A DNA stretch of 64,000 nucleotides from contig CAYWQX010000002.1 of NCBI GenBank assembly GCA_964460985.1, positions 1-64,000 on the forward strand, written 5' to 3'. The translations under genes and the position numbers were made by a program. Source of the stretch: CAZABG01 sp964460985 (GTDB lineage: Bacteria; Chlamydiota; Chlamydiia; Chlamydiales; Parachlamydiaceae). Shown in pieces: positions 8,288 through 17,470 of the stretch; position 1 is the first letter of the stretch; each line of letters opens with the position of its first letter. Below the pieces are notes generated by a model. That model was not told the DNA's origin and did no database searches. It saw only the letters and a program-made list of their open reading frames with translations.

Positions 8288-10792
8288 TTATACGTCCAGG
8301 TTCTTGACTGAAAGCGCGTATTGCTCAATGAAGGCCCGTCTTGGAGGCACCTCTTCACCCATCAACATGGTAAACATATGATCGGCAGCAATTGCGTCAG
8401 GTAAAGTCACTTTAATTAGTGTGCGGCGGGTCGGATCCATGGTGGTGTCCCACAACTGGTCGGCGTTCATCTCGCCCAAACCCTTATACCGTTGAATTTC
8501 GATCCCTTTACGGCCGTTTTCACGAACCATATCGATGAGTTCTTTCAAGATGTAGATCGGATGTTTCAATTCGTGATCGTCTGTAACGAAACCGATCTCT
8601 CCATCGGCCATGAAATAATCTTCAAGCTTTAATCCATAAAGAGAGAGCTTGCGCATGAGAGCGTTTAAGGTATCTTCTTCATAAAGCTCAACGAAGTGAA
8701 GACGGTGCGGTTTAAACACCAGCATATCTTCTGTTCTCTCTTCAGGAGGGATCGAGGCGAGTTTTTCATCAAACTGCTTCTTCTGATTCTCCTCATCTTC
8801 TTTTCTAAGCGATTCGAATTCGGAGGTCGAATAAACAAAGCGAGGACCGCTCGATAAGGTAAGCTGGAATCTTGGAAGCTCCCCTTTTTCATTCCGAGTC
8901 GCCAAGAACTCTCTAAAGAGAATCCCTTTTCTTTCAATCTTCGTGATAAGATTTTCTACATCGAGGATTAACGAGAGAAGATCTTTAAGTTCAGAAACTG
9001 AAAGCTCTTTATTCTTAATAGAGGCCTTCAGATCGGAAAGCCCTAACTCTAGTAAATAATCATCCATCTCTTTTTCGGAATGGATGTATCTGAATTGCTT
9101 CTTGCGAGCCACTCTATATAGAGGAGGCTGAGCAATATAGATAAAATTGTTTTCGATCAGAGCCGGCATGTGCCTATAAAAGAACGTGAGGAGAAGCGTA
9201 CGAATGTGCGATCCATCGACGTCGGCGTCGGTCATGATGATGATTTTGTGATAGCGAAGTTTTTCAAGGGTAAAACCATCTTTGCCAATCCCGCAGCCAA
9301 GAGCCGAAATCATCGTTCCCACTTCGGTATTCTGTAAGATCTTTTCTAAGCGAGCTTTTTCAACGTTTAAAATCTTACCACGTATAGGCAAGATCGCCTG
9401 AAAACGGCGGTCTCTTCCCCCTTTGGCAGATCCACCCGCAGAGTCTCCCTCAACGATATAGATTTCACAAAGTTTTGGATCCCTCTCCTGGCAATCGGTG
9501 AGCTTCCCGGGAAGTCTTGCCGAATCTAAAACCGATTTTCTTAACGTGAGCTCTCTTGCCTTTCTAGCCGCTTCTCTCGCCTGAGCTGAAAGAATCGCTT
9601 TATCGGCAATGGTTCGAGCGACCGCCGGATTTTTATCCAAAAAGATCGTGAGCTCCTCACCGGTGATTTGCTGAACAATCGTTCCAACATCGGAATTTCC
9701 AAGCCGTTGTTTCGTCTGTCCTTCAAATTGGGGATTGGCCACTTTGACTGAAATCACAGCAGTAAGCCCTTCTCGCATATCCTCGCCGCTTAAAGTAAGC
9801 TTGTCGTTCTTAAGGATATTTTTGGATTTGATAAACTGATTTAAAACCCTCGTAAGCGCAGTAGAAAAGCCGGTTAAATGAGTGCCGCCTTGTCTTGTTG
9901 CAATGTTATTGACATAGGAGAAGATCGATTCGTTGTATCCATCATTCCACTGTAAAGCGACTTCAAATTCAATCGGGGCGTCATCTCCCTGCCTTGTCCC
10001 TTTAATATAGATGGGATTTGGGAAAAGGACTGTTTTGTTTTCATTCAGATAGCTGACAAAAGAGGCAAGCCCCCCTTCGTAGTGGAAATGCACATCGTCC
10101 CGATCATCATTTCTCTCGTCGCTGAAGTAAATGTTGATCCCTTTGTTAAGGAAAGCCAGCTCTCGAAGCCTTTTTGCGAGGATGTCATAGTCGAATTCGG
10201 TAACCGTCATGATGGTTTCATCGGGCCAGAAAGAAACAGTGGTCCCTCTTTTCGTCGAAGGCCCTACCTTTTTTAAAGGGGTCACCGCTTTGCCTTGGCT
10301 AAACTCCATCTCATACTGATAGCCGTTCTTGTGGACTTCAACGACAAGCTTTTTGGAAAGGGCGTTAACGCAGGAGACCCCTACCCCATGAAGACCGCCC
10401 GATACTTTATAGGTATCCTTATCGAATTTACCTCCGGCATGCAGAATCGTCATGACCACTTCTAATGCCGTCACTTCGCGCCCTTGTTTTTTCGACTCTT
10501 TTTCGTGGACTTCGACAGGAATTCCCCGGCCGTTATCCTCGATCGACATCGATCCATCTTTTTGAATGGTCACCCAAATGCCCGTACAGTAACCCGCCAT
10601 CGCTTCGTCGATACAGTTGTCGACCACTTCGTAGACAAGCTGGTGCAGGCCATTCGAACTGGTATCGCCGACATACATCCCGGGACGCTCCCGGACGGCT
10701 TGCAGCCCCTCTAAAACGGTAATTGAGCTTGCGTTATACTCTTTTACTTGATTTTGCTCTTTCACTTCATCCCTCAAGGTATCAGTCGGCAT
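8288..10792 (-). CDS. gyrB: DNA gyrase subunit B
   Basis: 834 residues starting at the ATG at 10792, chosen because an AGAGGT ribosome binding site lies just upstream and this start no longer overlaps the preceding gene. GHKL ATPase motifs: VDNCIDEAMAG, EDNGRGIPVE, GGLHGVGVSCVNALS and QGGTHLTGF. TOPRIM motifs: YIVEGDSAGGSAKGGRDRRFQ and IIIMTDADVDGSHIRTLLL; the tail has IQRYKGLGEMNADQLWDTTMDP. A charged insertion of about 170 residues sits between the TOPRIM core and the tail, as in gammaproteobacterial GyrB. ATP-driven partner of GyrA. Confidence 0.98.
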   Translation of the reverse strand: MPTDTLRDEVKEQNQVKEYNASSITVLEGLQAVRERPGMYVGDTSSNGLHQLVYEVVDNCIDEAMAGYCTGIWVTIQKDGSMSIEDNGRGIPVEVHEKESKKQGREVTALEVVMTILHAGGKFDKDTYKVSGGLHGVGVSCVNALSKKLVVEVHKNGYQYEMEFSQGKAVTPLKKVGPSTKRGTTVSFWPDETIMTVTEFDYDILAKRLRELAFLNKGINIYFSDERNDDRDDVHFHYEGGLASFVSYLNENKTVLFPNPIYIKGTRQGDDAPIEFEVALQWNDGYNESIFSYVNNIATRQGGTHLTGFSTALTRVLNQFIKSKNILKNDKLTLSGEDMREGLTAVISVKVANPQFEGQTKQRLGNSDVGTIVQQITGEELTIFLDKNPAVARTIADKAILSAQAREAARKARELTLRKSVLDSARLPGKLTDCQERDPKLCEIYIVEGDSAGGSAKGGRDRRFQAILPIRGKILNVEKARLEKILQNTEVGTMISALGCGIGKDGFTLEKLRYHKIIIMTDADVDGSHIRTLLLTFFYRHMPALIENNFIYIAQPPLYRVARKKQFRYIHSEKEMDDYLLELGLSDLKASIKNKELSVSELKDLLSLILDVENLITKIERKGILFREFLATRNEKGELPRFQLTLSSGPRFVYSTSEFESLRKEDEENQKKQFDEKLASIPPEERTEDMLVFKPHRLHFVELYEEDTLNALMRKLSLYGLKLEDYFMADGEIGFVTDDHELKHPIYILKELIDMVRENGRKGIEIQRYKGLGEMNADQLWDTTMDPTRRTLIKVTLPDAIAADHMFTMLMGEEVPPRRAFIEQYALSVKNLDV

Positions 10793-10805
10793 TATAGACC
10801 TCTGG

Positions 10806-11135
10806 TTAGCCCATGCGGAAGTTGATCGCTCGGATCGCCACATTGGGAAATTGGGTTCTAAGCTTCGCCATGAGCTTACTCTTTTCGTGCGTCATGAGCA
10901 AGCTATATAACGAAGAATTTTTAACAATGACAGTTAAAATTCCATCTTTGAAATCGGTGGCTTGAGTCATATGACTTAGTTTTCCTCCGATGATGGAAGG
11001 CCAGGCGGCTAAAATAAGATCAGGGCGGTCCTTAAACTGGGTTTGAATCTGATCGAGCACTTTCGGCAAAAGCTCGCTAAAGCGCTGAGTTGTCAGCTTC
11101 GTTCCATCATAGTTTTTGGGGATTCTGGCCATCAA
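10806..11135 (-). CDS. dciA: DUF721/DciA-like protein, putative replicative helicase loader
   Basis: 109 residues with the DUF721 pattern: SELLPKVLDQIQ, then WPSIIGGKLSHMTQATDFKDGILTVIVKNSSLYSLLMTHEKSKLMAKLRTQF. DciA proteins load or operate with DnaB in bacteria lacking DnaC/DnaI, and DUF721 genes often stand before gyrB, as here and in Chlamydia. First gene of the minus-strand gyrase operon; it ends 13 bases before gyrB. Tandem ATGs make the exact start uncertain by one codon. The role is inferred from the family. Confidence 0.8.
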   Translation of the reverse strand: MMARIPKNYDGTKLTTQRFSELLPKVLDQIQTQFKDRPDLILAAWPSIIGGKLSHMTQATDFKDGILTVIVKNSSLYSLLMTHEKSKLMAKLRTQFPNVAIRAINFRMG

Positions 11136-11280
11136 ATCTTTTATTAAAAATTACAGCATAATCATAGCATATATGACTGCCTTTAACAAGAAGAATTAAG
11201 GGGTTAAATCCCCTCGATTTTTGATCCGTCGACCGGGCTTAAAAACCTTAACAAAGCCTACATTTTAATGAGCCGTTTTT

Positions 11281-11559
11281 TTAAGAAACTTGGGCGGTTT
11301 GAGCTTGATGCTTTTCTGTAATACAGTTAGCTGCCAAAACCGAGAGCTTTTGAAATCCAAGACCCAAAAGAAGCAAGCCCGCCAAAATAAGCCCTAAAAC
11401 GGCTATGGCAATCGCAACTTGAGCTCCAATCACAATCACCGGAACGGAGGCTCCTAAAATAAGAGCTCCAACTCCTGCCGCTAAAAGTCCCGCAGAAATG
11501 GGGGCTTCAAACTTTACAAAAGACACGATCTTTGAATTTAAATCATTTGAAATAGTCAT
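11281..11559 (-). CDS. Small two-lobed hydrophobic protein, possible inclusion membrane protein
   Basis: 92 residues. Residues about 21-69 are almost wholly hydrophobic with a short polar break (ASVPV, then GAQ), giving two closely spaced membrane segments with a tight turn. This is the bilobed pattern typical of chlamydial Inc proteins. Short polar ends flank it and there is no cleavable signal. It stands alone between the gyrase operon and ispH, with an AT-rich 5' region. No sequence family recognised; the Inc suggestion rests only on topology. Confidence 0.65.
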   Translation of the reverse strand: MTISNDLNSKIVSFVKFEAPISAGLLAAGVGALILGASVPVIVIGAQVAIAIAVLGLILAGLLLLGLGFQKLSVLAANCITEKHQAQTAQVS

Positions 11560-11624
11560 ATTATACCGTTAATTAAAACTTTTACATAATACATTATCAT
11601 TAATTAACTATAATAGAATTTTAT

Positions 11625-11645
11625 CCTGCGCCGAAAGCGGGCAGG
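11625..11645 (-). terminator. Hairpin downstream of ispH
   Basis: CCTGC and GCAGG arms, extended by CCG/CGG pairing with a short AAAG-type loop, lie about 15 bases past the ispH stop and are followed on the minus strand by an AT-rich tract. This suits a moderate intrinsic terminator for the ispH end of the minus-strand group. Confidence 0.5.
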
Positions 11646-11658
11646 ACTATAAATATTT

Positions 11659-12582
11659 TTACACAAGGACGGCTTTAGGGAGTTGAAAAACGACATCTTC
11701 TTGAATGAAGACCACATCTTCCACCTCTTTAACACCTAAAGAAATAAGTCTTTGAATACAGGCCTGAACAATTTTTTCAGGAGTTGAGGCCCCGGCTGTA
11801 AGACCAATCACTTTTACACCATTCAACCACTCGGGATTGATGTCCGCTTCATCGTTAATCAAATAGGAAGGGACCCCCCGATTATGGGCCACTTCTCTTA
11901 AACGATTTGAATTGGAGGAGGTAGGATCTCCCACGACAAGAACCAGGTTCGTCACATCGGTAATTTCCCTTAAAGCCATTTGACGGTTGGTAGTCGCGTA
12001 GCAGATCGAGGAGCTTGGAAGGGTTTCAATGTGAGGATACTTTTTAATAAGGGCCTCAGTGATCTCTTTCACATCATCTAAACTTAAAGTGGTTTGAGTG
12101 ATATAAAATAGCTTCTCTCCCTCTTTATACTGAAGCTTCTCCACATCGGCAGACGATTCTACAATCGTTGTCACTTCAGGAGCTTCTCCGGCAGTCCCGA
12201 TGATCTCCACATGCTTCTTGTGTCCGATTAAAACAATTTTGTAACCCATGTTGGCAAACCGTTTAACAGCCGAGTGCACTCTTGTGACAAGGCCGCAAGT
12301 TGCATCAATTTCTATCAGCTGCCTTTGTTTAGCCTCTTCTCTTACCGCAGGAGATACGCCGTGAGCCGAATAAATGAGTCTTGCTCCTACAGGCACCTCT
12401 GCGATATCTTCAATAAAGACCGCTCCCTTGTCTTTTAAGTCTTGCACCACATGTTTGTTGTGCACGATTTCGTGCTTCACATAGATTGGCTTACCCCATA
12501 ATTTAAGGGCTTTTTCTACGGTTTCAATCGCACGGTCGACGCCTGCGCAAAAGCCTCTTGGCTTGGAGAGAAGTAGTTTCAT
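11659..12582 (-). CDS. ispH: 4-hydroxy-3-methylbut-2-enyl diphosphate reductase (LytB)
   Basis: 307 residues, normal length. Cluster and substrate motifs are present: PRGFCAGVDRAIE, YVKHEIVHNKHVV, IYSAHGVSP, DATCGLVTRVH, GHKKHVEIIGTAGE, TQTTLSLDD, SSICYATTNRQ and TAGASTPE. The three conserved Cys that hold the iron-sulfur cluster are visible. It makes IPP and DMAPP in the last step of the MEP pathway, whose first enzyme, Dxs, is encoded at 57629. The usual TCP triplet is TCG here, a minor change next to a ligand. Confidence 0.96.
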   Translation of the reverse strand: MKLLLSKPRGFCAGVDRAIETVEKALKLWGKPIYVKHEIVHNKHVVQDLKDKGAVFIEDIAEVPVGARLIYSAHGVSPAVREEAKQRQLIEIDATCGLVTRVHSAVKRFANMGYKIVLIGHKKHVEIIGTAGEAPEVTTIVESSADVEKLQYKEGEKLFYITQTTLSLDDVKEITEALIKKYPHIETLPSSSICYATTNRQMALREITDVTNLVLVVGDPTSSNSNRLREVAHNRGVPSYLINDEADINPEWLNGVKVIGLTAGASTPEKIVQACIQRLISLGVKEVEDVVFIQEDVVFQLPKAVLV

Positions 12583-12609
12583 GCTGAAAATAATAACTTA
12601 AAGAGGAAT

Positions 12610-13089
12610 TTAAGGGAGGTTGTTTTTAATATGGGTGATGAGTCCGTCAACCGATGACTCCAGAATATCTAACACCCCTTCGAAAGCTTGAAGTCCGTTA
12701 TAGTAAGGATCGGGCACATCTTGCTGATAATAGGGCTTGCTAAATTCCGTAATTAAATGGATTTTAGCTTTCTCTTCAGGGGTTTTGGCCAAATGCTGAA
12801 GTTCATGTAAAACCGATTGGTCGGCCGCTAAAATATAGTCATAGTGGTCAAAAAGAGAGCTATGAAATTTCTGTGCTCGTTTAGTTAAAATGTAGCCCCT
12901 TGAAGCAGCGCTCTCTCGCATACGGCTATCGGCAAGAGCTCCTATATGCCAATCACCAATCCCCGAGCTTTCGACGTGCAAAAACTCGTCCATGCCGGCT
13001 TCTTTCCCTTTTTTACGGAGAATCTCTTCAGCAGCCGGGCTTCGGCAGATATTCCCTAAACAGACAAACATAACCGAAACTGGCTTCAT
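12610..13089 (-). CDS. Low-molecular-weight protein tyrosine phosphatase
   Basis: 159 residues from the ATG at 13089, which overlaps the kinase stop as ATGA. The P-loop VCLGNICRSPAAEEIL (C-x5-R) lies at the N-terminus; SSGIGDWHIG and the general-acid loop DPYYNG follow in family order. Such enzymes dephosphorylate phosphotyrosine or phosphoarginine, or small phosphoesters. Translational coupling to a Pkn1-like kinase gene suggests the two work on one phospho-protein circuit, though that is inference. Confidence 0.9.
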   Translation of the reverse strand: MKPVSVMFVCLGNICRSPAAEEILRKKGKEAGMDEFLHVESSGIGDWHIGALADSRMRESAASRGYILTKRAQKFHSSLFDHYDYILAADQSVLHELQHLAKTPEEKAKIHLITEFSKPYYQQDVPDPYYNGLQAFEGVLDILESSVDGLITHIKNNLP

Positions 13090-14831
13090 TCTACATCTGC
13101 CGCGCATCTAAACCCATACGTTCCATTCACGGTGCCCGGGTTATTGCGATGCCTTCTTGAACATCTTAAGTCTTCTTTTAAACTTTTCCAGCAGCCGCCT
13201 CTTAAGACGCGGTAGACCCCCTGAATAGGGCCTTGTGGATTTTCAGGCTCTTGAACGGAAGACTCATAGTAGTTGTAACCATACCAATCCTGACACCATT
13301 CATAGACGTTGCCTGCTACATCATAGAGGCCTAAGTCATTGGGCTGATAACTCATCACCGCGGTCGTGTCGGAGCTAAAAAAGTTAGCTTGGCTTTTTTC
13401 GATTTCATCTCCCGTAGGATAAAGCGCATTTTCATGGCCGCCTCTTGAAGCAATCTCCCACTCGGCCTCCGTCGGCAGTCTTTTTCCGATCCACCTTGCA
13501 TAAGCGACCGCTCCATACCAGGTGACTCCAACTACCGGGTGTTTAGCATAACCCGACTCAATGGCGAGTCTTCCAGCGCTTCGTTTGATGCGAGAGTCGC
13601 GAACACGAATAATATCGTTATGATTGCTATCTTTTTCTCCTCCCATCGCCTCTAAAAAGCGGACAAATTGCTCGTTGGTAACGGGGTGGATATCGATCGC
13701 AAAGCTGCTTAAATAGATTTTATGTCTCGGCATCTCATCGCGGTTTCCGTCGGTTGCCCCTCTTGAATACTCTCCGCCATTAATAATGACCATATCGGTT
13801 AAGATAGGTCTTATGTCTTCGGCATTCTTCTTTTCAGGGACATATTTTTTAACCGTAGTATCGACGATCAACATTTGGGCCGGATCGACATCGGTAGAAG
13901 GTCTTTCAAGCTTCGGCGACAAGATGATCGGCTTTAAAGTCCCCGCATAAGCTTTTTCGGGTACCTGCACTTGCAACGACTCAACTTTAGAATTCAAGCT
14001 TTCAAAGGCTCTTAAAAGCGATTCGGGCCGTTTATTCGGATCATTTTGCAAACAGCCATTAATCAGCGCACTCCAATTGTAGGCGCCCGTGTGGGGAACC
14101 TCAAAAATGCCTTCAGGATACTCTCCGGTTAATAAATAGTAGGTCAAAACACCGAAAGAATAGATATCTGCTTTGTAGTCGACGGGATAAGGATGATCCA
14201 GCCTTTTTTGCTCGGGGCTTAAGAAAAGATAGTTTTGTAAAAAAGAGTGGTAGAGAGGATTTAACTTATTCGGATCTGTGGTCGCAAGCGATTCGGCAAC
14301 CATTTTATAGGTTCTTGCTAAAACCATCCCCGATCCTATGATTTTAGTTAACCCAAAATCGCTCAAATAAGGCTCTAAACCGTTTTTCCCTTTTCCAAGT
14401 AAAACATTGTTAAGTTTTAAGCCGCGGTGAACCAGGTTTTTCTTATGATGGGCATAGTCGAGCGCTTCGGCGATCTGCTTTAAAAGAGCAAAAAGCTCTT
14501 TCTCTTCTAGCTTTTTTCCCCTTGTATACTGAGCTAAATTCATGGTCTCGGCGTATTCATCCACAATACAATCGGTCACTAAGAAGAAATGGCCTTGCGC
14601 AAATGAGATATTATGAATCTTTACAATATGAGGGTGGTCAAGCTGGGATAAAGCCCCCACCTCTTCTTCGAACCTTTGGATAAACTGTCTATCCTGGCTA
14701 AGCTCAGGAGGCAGCAGTTTTAAGACAAACTGCCTTTTCATAAATTTATGTTCAGCCAGTAATACAGAGCCAAGCGATCCTGTTCCGATTTGCTTGATGA
14801 CGGTGTAGTCGCCGAGTATCTTATTTTCCAT
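13086..14831 (-). CDS. pkn1: Pkn1-like Ser/Thr kinase fused to FGE-sulfatase domain, HRD Asp lost
   Basis: 581 residues. N-terminal kinase fold: Gly loop GTGSLG (16-21), Lys38 in FVLKLL, the catalytic loop at 134-142 and DFG at 158-160. The C-terminal part (from about residue 345) is an FGE-sulfatase/SUMF1 domain: INGGEYSRGATDGNRDEMPR, PVVGVTWYGAVAYARWIGKRLPTEAEWE, DVAGNVYEWCQDW and VLRGGCW. This architecture is that of chlamydial Pkn1. The catalytic loop reads HRGLKLNN, so the proton-accepting Asp is Gly137 (codon GGC) and the enzyme may be inactive or unusual. No transmembrane segment. It overlaps both neighbours. Confidence 0.92.
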   Translation of the reverse strand: MENKILGDYTVIKQIGTGSLGSVLLAEHKFMKRQFVLKLLPPELSQDRQFIQRFEEEVGALSQLDHPHIVKIHNISFAQGHFFLVTDCIVDEYAETMNLAQYTRGKKLEEKELFALLKQIAEALDYAHHKKNLVHRGLKLNNVLLGKGKNGLEPYLSDFGLTKIIGSGMVLARTYKMVAESLATTDPNKLNPLYHSFLQNYLFLSPEQKRLDHPYPVDYKADIYSFGVLTYYLLTGEYPEGIFEVPHTGAYNWSALINGCLQNDPNKRPESLLRAFESLNSKVESLQVQVPEKAYAGTLKPIILSPKLERPSTDVDPAQMLIVDTTVKKYVPEKKNAEDIRPILTDMVIINGGEYSRGATDGNRDEMPRHKIYLSSFAIDIHPVTNEQFVRFLEAMGGEKDSNHNDIIRVRDSRIKRSAGRLAIESGYAKHPVVGVTWYGAVAYARWIGKRLPTEAEWEIASRGGHENALYPTGDEIEKSQANFFSSDTTAVMSYQPNDLGLYDVAGNVYEWCQDWYGYNYYESSVQEPENPQGPIQGVYRVLRGGCWKSLKEDLRCSRRHRNNPGTVNGTYGFRCAADVE

Positions 14832-15639
14832 GTCTCTCTTTTACTTGGTTGAGCTGCCGGCTTCCCGGAAAAGACTCAAGGGCTTTATTGATAAAACTCT
14901 CAGCGAAAGCTTTGTCTTGGGTTTCATAGGCAAGTTCGGAAAAAAACAAAGCATCGCTTCGGCTTGGGATCATAGGAAGGTCAATTATTTTATTCAAGAT
15001 CCCCCTTATCGTTTCTTTCCTCGACTTGATGGGAGAAAACAAGACCTGAATTCTATAAAGGCTAAAATCTAAAGGATTTGCTTTTTCTGCTTTAGACAGC
15101 CAAGCCTCCACTTTTTGCCGTTCCGCCTCTCTTTCACCTTCCGTCTTAGCCCGCTCTAACAATTTAATGTGCAAGCAACCAATCGCTTTTGAAGCGAGAA
15201 AATGATTTGGATCTGTCGCATATGAATTATAAAAGACGACAAAAAAAGGCTCATACAATTTTAAATTCGCGTAGGCCGACGCCACCACATACCCAACTCT
15301 TTTATACTCGGGATGCTTTTCCAAAACGGGTCCATATTTTTGAATGATTTGATAAGAGACTTTTTCACTCTCTTCGGGTCGATGGTTTAAATAATCTTTT
15401 ATCGCCTCTTCATACACTTTTGACTCTTCATCACTCATAGGTTGAGGCTTTTCGTCGACACCTTCTAGTGCTTTTAAAAAGGTCTTGAAAGCTTTTTCCT
15501 GCTCCTGATCTCTTAAATAAGAGCGAGCGAGCTTCAGATAAACATGGCTATCCGGCTCTAGCCTCTCCAATTCCTGTATCGATTGTTTGAGATCCTCGGT
15601 ACCGAGAGCTCCCAGCATAAAAATAGCGGCAAAAAACAT
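14821..15639 (-). CDS. Putative exported TPR-like protein
   Basis: 272 residues. A hydrophobic start (MFFAAIFMLGALG) resembles a signal peptide without a lipobox Cys. The rest is helical, with TPR-like elements (SHVYLKLARSYLRDQEQEKAFKTFLKAL; YKRVGYVVASAYANLKLYEPFF; a final FINKALESFPGSRQL). Overlap of 11 bases with the Pkn1-like gene implies cotranslation, so it may be a scaffold or substrate for that kinase. No specific family identified. Confidence 0.7.
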   Translation of the reverse strand: MFFAAIFMLGALGTEDLKQSIQELERLEPDSHVYLKLARSYLRDQEQEKAFKTFLKALEGVDEKPQPMSDEESKVYEEAIKDYLNHRPEESEKVSYQIIQKYGPVLEKHPEYKRVGYVVASAYANLKLYEPFFVVFYNSYATDPNHFLASKAIGCLHIKLLERAKTEGEREAERQKVEAWLSKAEKANPLDFSLYRIQVLFSPIKSRKETIRGILNKIIDLPMIPSRSDALFFSELAYETQDKAFAESFINKALESFPGSRQLNQVKERHGK

Positions 15640-15763
15640 TGGGTTGTATATTACCCTCTTTAAGAGTTCTAATCAATCTTGCTAGGGCAGAGTCTTTCAC
15701 CTTGCCAAACTAAACTAATTATTTTATCATAGTTATTCAAAACTTTTATTGAGTCATTACTAA

Positions 15764-17470
15764 ATGATAATTGGCGGCCGAAATTTTAACGAAAATGAGA
15801 TCAACTCGTTTATATATAGAAGAAACGACTCCTTGTCGGATAAACTCAAAGTTCTCATTAAAAGGATCACCCACTTTTTAACCACATTCCATTGGATCAA
15901 CAGCGAAAAAATCTTTAACTCTATCCATACGAACGAAACGCTCACCTGTAAAGTTTTTAAAAACGCAGATCTTTCCGTATCACTTAACAAAAAAATCGAT
16001 GATATCTCACAAAGAATTCTACGACGAGAAGAGAGAATCAAACTTTTTAAAAGCATCGCTAAACCATCAAGTTATTATGAATTTCCTGTTTTTAAAAACA
16101 ATTCCCTTTTTGAATGGATTCATTTAATTCATAAAACTGACATAAGCGTCGACGACAAACGAAAGTTTGACGACCTTCCTGAAGATTTCGAAATCCGAAT
16201 TTCAATTCTTAATAAAATTGCTTTGCTCTATCATGCAAAAATTCCAACCACACTTACCCCCGAAAACTTTACGGACGAAACTTTTTTAAAGTGCTTGAAT
16301 GATGCAACAAAAGATTTAGAAAAAGCGTATCATCTTTTAACAACAAATGATTTGACAAATCTCATTCAAACACTGCCTTCCAATGAAATTCCGCTCCTCA
16401 TCTCTCTTCAAAAAAACTCGGAAGAAAGAATCAAGGAATGGATCGATAAACCGTTTTTAAAGGCAAAAGAAAGCCTGCTTCTCAACATTAACCTGTTATT
16501 AGATGAAAAAGTAAAAGAAAAAAGAAAGATAGTTGAAACCAGCATCGATTTAGAGCAGTTTAGGGCAAGCGATAGATCTCGCTTAGGCCAGATTATCGCA
16601 CTCTTCAAGAAAGATAGGCTATCGCCTGAAGAGAGAGAAGCTATCATCAACTACCGAATCCCTAATTTCGAGGCTGAAGTTCAAGCTTATGCGGCGACTT
16701 ATGGATGTGCACCGCCTCCCCCTTTTTCTGAAGAAGAGGCTCAAAAAAAAATTCAGCAATTACGGCAACTTTTGCCACGCATCGATTATGCTTCATTATT
16801 GCCGCCAGGCATCACACTCGATCAATTTACTAGCCGTCTAAACTATTTTTCATTAAGCGAAAGGGTACATAAAAATCCTCTTACCAAGCAGGAAAGATAC
16901 GAACTCTTAAACCTCGACTTGCGAAACCTTGAAAAAATGGTACGTGCGATGGATTTAGCTCGCGAGCTAACAAAGATATTATATCAACGAGGGATGTATA
17001 ATATTGACCCCTCCAAATTAGCAGAGGCGATTAATGACTCAGATCAAGCAATAAGCGACTACACTGAACAGGTTAAGAATAGCTATATAGTTAGCGACTA
17101 CACTAAACAGGTTAAGAATAATTATATTCTTGATGAATTCCCAATAGACGAAATGTACCTTAGTGGAAAATTCGGCAGCTTGATCATTAATGGAGATTAC
17201 AATTTTTGCAAGTTCGTAAAAGAGACCGTTGATATCAATGATCTTAAAAATCTTAAAGCTCAACAACCTCGTTGGCAAAATCTTACTGATGAAGAAAAGG
17301 AGATAGGTGATCTTTTAATTTTTGTATTCGATAATATGGGGGGTCCAAACAATAGTTATTTAGATAAAGTTCATGATTTAAGAAAAAATAAATACCCCGG
17401 TTTAAACGCAAACATCTGGTCATTTGCCAAAAAATTCTGTGATGCAAAAAGAGCAAGGATCCCCCTATGA
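15764..17470 (+). CDS. Hypothetical repeat protein, paralogue of the protein at 17884
   Basis: 568 residues, helical and charged, no signal peptide. The first 85 residues match the start of the 798-residue protein at 17884: both begin with a short (I)G-x-x-(N/Y) stretch, then an F-(I/L)-Y-(R/K) segment, an HFxTFHWINSE / HFRWINSE core and an (I/V)-x-(Q/D)IS-x-x-I segment. Later parts contain one or two diverged copies of the LI-x-L...LSxEExxxI module seen in that protein. The stop overlaps the LRR gene as ATGA. AT-rich. No known domain; a secreted host-interaction protein is possible but unproven. Confidence 0.75.
   Translation: MIIGGRNFNENEINSFIYRRNDSLSDKLKVLIKRITHFLTTFHWINSEKIFNSIHTNETLTCKVFKNADLSVSLNKKIDDISQRILRREERIKLFKSIAKPSSYYEFPVFKNNSLFEWIHLIHKTDISVDDKRKFDDLPEDFEIRISILNKIALLYHAKIPTTLTPENFTDETFLKCLNDATKDLEKAYHLLTTNDLTNLIQTLPSNEIPLLISLQKNSEERIKEWIDKPFLKAKESLLLNINLLLDEKVKEKRKIVETSIDLEQFRASDRSRLGQIIALFKKDRLSPEEREAIINYRIPNFEAEVQAYAATYGCAPPPPFSEEEAQKKIQQLRQLLPRIDYASLLPPGITLDQFTSRLNYFSLSERVHKNPLTKQERYELLNLDLRNLEKMVRAMDLARELTKILYQRGMYNIDPSKLAEAINDSDQAISDYTEQVKNSYIVSDYTKQVKNNYILDEFPIDEMYLSGKFGSLIINGDYNFCKFVKETVDINDLKNLKAQQPRWQNLTDEEKEIGDLLIFVFDNMGGPNNSYLDKVHDLRKNKYPGLNANIWSFAKKFCDAKRARIPL

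Noticed and set aside
16900..17150. Near-duplicate segment (SDYTKQVKNNYI-type repeat) as a mobile element trace
   Set aside because: Only a two-copy 36-base tandem duplication inside one coding frame; it keeps the frame and has no mobile-element features.
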